Of a stretch of 64,000 nucleotides of DNA, positions 61,028 through 64,000 are shown in pieces. The notes under the pieces are model-generated. The model made no database searches, was not told the DNA's origin, and worked only from the letters and a program-made list of their open reading frames with translations. Source of the stretch: Heliocidaris erythrogramma (lineage: Eukaryota; Echinodermata; Echinoidea; Camarodonta; Echinometridae). The position numbers were made by a program, and so were the translations under genes. The stretch is taken from assembly GCA_025617745.1 (NCBI GenBank), contig CM046858.1:45895697-45959696 (forward strand), in the 5' to 3' direction. Positions within the stretch are counted from its first letter, which is position 1; the number at the start of each line of letters is the position of its first letter.

Positions 61028-62215
61028 GACTTCGGTTGGTACCCGAGTTATTTATCGCGCAAATTTCATTTGTCCAGACTATTCTATAATGTAACCTTCA
61101 GATGTAGCGCTCGGGTATTTTGATAGGAGAGGCAAGACGACCTAAACTTGACGCCATTTTTTTTTCTCAATTGAATAACGGTAATATAGGGCTACAGTAC
61201 AGGGCTATCCTTTGTGATACTATTTTCTTCCTTTTATTCATCTTTTTTGTTCTTGTTCTTTTTCTCCTATTTTTTTTTCTTTGCTTTCACTTGGACCTAC
61301 TTGAAAAAATCGTAGGGGTGGTCGCCCCCTAACCCACGTCCCACTGTATCGCCGCCCCTGGTTACCTTTCATATATCAGTTATTCCATTTTATGCATTTT
61401 ATGCATTTCATGGTTGTAACCGAGCAGAATTTTCGGTCTTCGGACTTTCTCCTTTTTTTTGGGGGGGGGGGGTGTATTTGCCAATATCCCATTTATGTTC
61501 TTATGAATGACATCGAGAATAGCCCAATATAAATTGAATTAAAAAAAAGATAAATCTGAATCTGAATCTATCTTGCTTCTGCTGATGTTACAGGCGCGAA
61601 GGCGAGGTTCTACGGACAAGGGGCTCTGCTTGTGGACTCAAATACCCCCCCCCCACACACAAAAAATGCTAAAGCCCCCTAAACTATTATCATATGCATT
61701 TCAAAAATGTGATATGTATAGTTACATAGCGTAGTTTTATGATAAACTAACACTTCTATTACGAAAAATATTGGCCATATCTTCACTCGCTCCGCTTACT
61801 CCTAATTTCTAAACAGGAATAGGGAGATGGTCTAAATGAGGATCGATGGTTTCAGAAAGCAAAAACATCAACAAACAAAAAACAAACAAACAAAAAACAA
61901 ATAAACAAACAAACAAAAAATAGCTCATTGAGGTGCAAAAATGCAATCACACTTAGCAGTTGGCATTATTATACTCCTTACCATCCTGTTGATCGATCGC
62001 TTATCCTTTTATGGCCCGATCCCCAGAAGCCCCCCCCCCCCCCCCCCCTCCATCCATGGTGAATATTTGCCGTAAGCGTCTGCCAAGCTACATGTATATT
62101 TTGTCGGACGACTTACTGGAGAATTTTGTTTGATAGTTGATAAGAAATAGGCCTAAATCAGTTTATTGCCGTCGTTCTCTCATCCTTATTCTCCCATCGT
62201 TTCTTGTTTATCTCC
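60677..62215. other. Non-coding sequence with homopolymer runs
   Basis: G-run at 61007-61028, G-run near 61460-61472, (AAAC)n at 61872-61918, C-runs at 61645-61654 and 62032-62048. No gene recognised. Confidence 0.5.
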
Positions 62216-62269
62216 ATTCCGGTGTCTAAACGAATTGTTTTTCCGCCGGTTGTATTTTATATGTCCGAT

Positions 62270-63886
62270 GCAAAAATATTGGGGGCCCCCGGTTCCGCCG
62301 GCCATATATATTATCATCACAATTCTGTTTTTTAACGTATTATTCATTTATTTTCATAAGACATTATTGCGACAATAACTCATAAACGTGTTTGCATATC
62401 ATATTTTCTATTTATTGCTTTATATGTATTTAAATAATTCGTCTTATGCTAATTCCAGCTGATTTAACAATGAAAGAATAAAGTCATTTACTTTCATTCG
62501 TATTTTCCAGTCTTATCCTTCATATTTCCTTTTCAACAATATTTCATTAGTAGTCATTATTATAACATCATGATGGGTTGCTGTTATAGGAATGTATTAG
62601 TTTAGCGAGACTATACGCTTCTCCGAATAATTCTGTATTTTCCCATTTTGTCGCCTTTTCAAGTTATTCAATTTTGTTGATGTATAATTATGTAAAATGA
62701 TTATATTATAAGAAATTAATATTGATAACTTTAGCAGCTTCGTAGTAAGAAAAGGACAACCATTTTCACAGTGCTAATGTGTGTTTTCTTTGGCAAAAAA
62801 CAAAAAAAAAAAAAAACAAAACGATTTTTCTCTTATTATAATCATCTTTACAGAATCGTTTCGTGTGGATTCTGTGTTATCTATTCTCGCGTTTTGGGTT
62901 TTTTTTGCCGCAGATTATAAGCTCTCATGAAGTGGTCGGAAGACTAATGAATTCACAGAGTTTAAACCTTATAAATCGGTTCGACTTTCGCTAACTTCTA
63001 AAGTCTAAATAGGGGAAATGTTCAATAATAATTCCTCTGTTATAAGTGGTACACTGGTACAAGTTTAAATACATATATATATATATTCGATATTATTCTT
63101 TCCTACAGCCACCAACTTTGATCCGCCTTTGGAAAAGAAAGTAATCGATGAGTGTTTTATTATGTTAGATCCTCTCGCTGAGTTATAGACATTGATGACC
63201 TTCACAAAACGGGGAAGTGCCCCCCCCCCCCCCGCCCCCTGGATTGGAGCTCCATTGACAAAATGGGGGATTATCTGGCGTGGCCTTGGCAACCTTCGTT
63301 CGTATTTCCTTTGTTCTCATCTGCGATGAAAAGACAGGAAATCCATTCATGCTTTTGAAACCGTTAGAACCCAAGCTGGACTCGGTTTATTGTTTGTAAA
63401 GTACGGCGACTAACTGAATATACTGTAAAACTATGTAGTTCAATAAAATGTGAATAACGCTACCTTATACAGAAAACAATTCAGCAGAGGAAGCAATAAT
63501 GAAAGTATATATGATGCTGCATGATGATGAGAAATCGTGAACTCCATAATAAACCTATGAATGTAAAACAAAAAGTAGAAGAAACGTCCCCAAAAGATTT
63601 TCATCTATTTATTTCTAACCTTTTGCTTTTATTTCATTATGCATTTGACATTTATTTTAATTTTTTTTTGCCTCATGAGTTTTGATCGTACTCATTGTTT
63701 CCACCTTTCCTCTTGATGTTTTTTTTTCTTTCTGTTCTGTTCTAAACGAATAGACGAGCACAGAAGACGATATTGTTGTTGAAGAGGGTGAGAGAAATAT
63801 AAATTAGAGTGCTCATAATGGAGAACAAGAGACGGTAATAAAGAAGGTCAGAAATGAAGACAGAACAATTGATGAGAAAAGTGTAA
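62270..63886. repeat. Dispersed repeat copy B (empty-site copy)
   Basis: Same order and orientation as copy A, but lacks the DIRS element and the insert of about 315 bp. The uninterrupted GAATGTAAAACAAAAAGTAG at 63559-63578 represents the pre-insertion site. Confidence 0.9.
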
Positions 63887-64000
63887 CAAAAATCCGATCA
63901 ATGATAAAATAAACTTCCGTGGAAAATAGTCAAAAATGAAAAAAAGTTTCTATATGAAAATCCATCCGGAGGCATGCAAAGCTGGAGAAAAAGAACTCGG

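Overview
The window is metazoan nuclear DNA: AT-rich, mostly non-coding, and carrying a spliced gene with GT-AG introns. LIM-protein similarity, a complete DIRS-type retroelement, tRNA-derived SINEs, TTAGGG telomere-type repeats and many tandem arrays suggest a marine deuterostome. An echinoderm such as a sea urchin is my best guess; this is inference, not proof.

One protein-coding gene is well supported. Five exons on the minus strand (27,097 down to 4,610) encode the last 297 residues of a multi-LIM protein of the limpet / four-and-a-half-LIM (FHL) family. They cover most of LIM1, all of LIM2 to LIM5, and the stop codon. All exons join in frame with canonical splice sites. The upstream coding exon or exons were not found; they lie unrecognised above 27,097 or beyond the window.

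Layout: 1-4,609 is downstream/3' UTR sequence with a minisatellite, a small MITE and an interstitial telomeric repeat. From 4,610 to 27,097 is the gene. Its introns hold a decayed repeat into which three different DNA transposons have inserted, a 372-bp tandem duplication, 6.2 kb of three consecutive tandem arrays, and a pogo/mariner-like element. From 27,098 to 51,000 there are minisatellites (one 60-bp array of about 1.5 kb), MITEs, tRNA-type SINEs, a LINE 3' fragment and a CpG-rich stretch that may be a promoter, but no recognised gene. From 51,000 to 64,000 there is a dispersed repeat present twice. One copy is split by a 6,151-bp DIRS-like tyrosine-recombinase retrotransposon that is structurally complete but coding-dead.

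The most informative observations are: (i) the DIRS element, whose internal complementary region matches the joined extremities and whose empty site survives 3 kb away; (ii) the three nested transposons, with 9-bp, 8-bp and TTAA duplications, in one repeat copy; (iii) telomere-type repeats abutting inverted-repeat arms at two nearby places; (iv) an atypical zinc-ligand spacing in LIM2. I found no convincing new multi-gene system.
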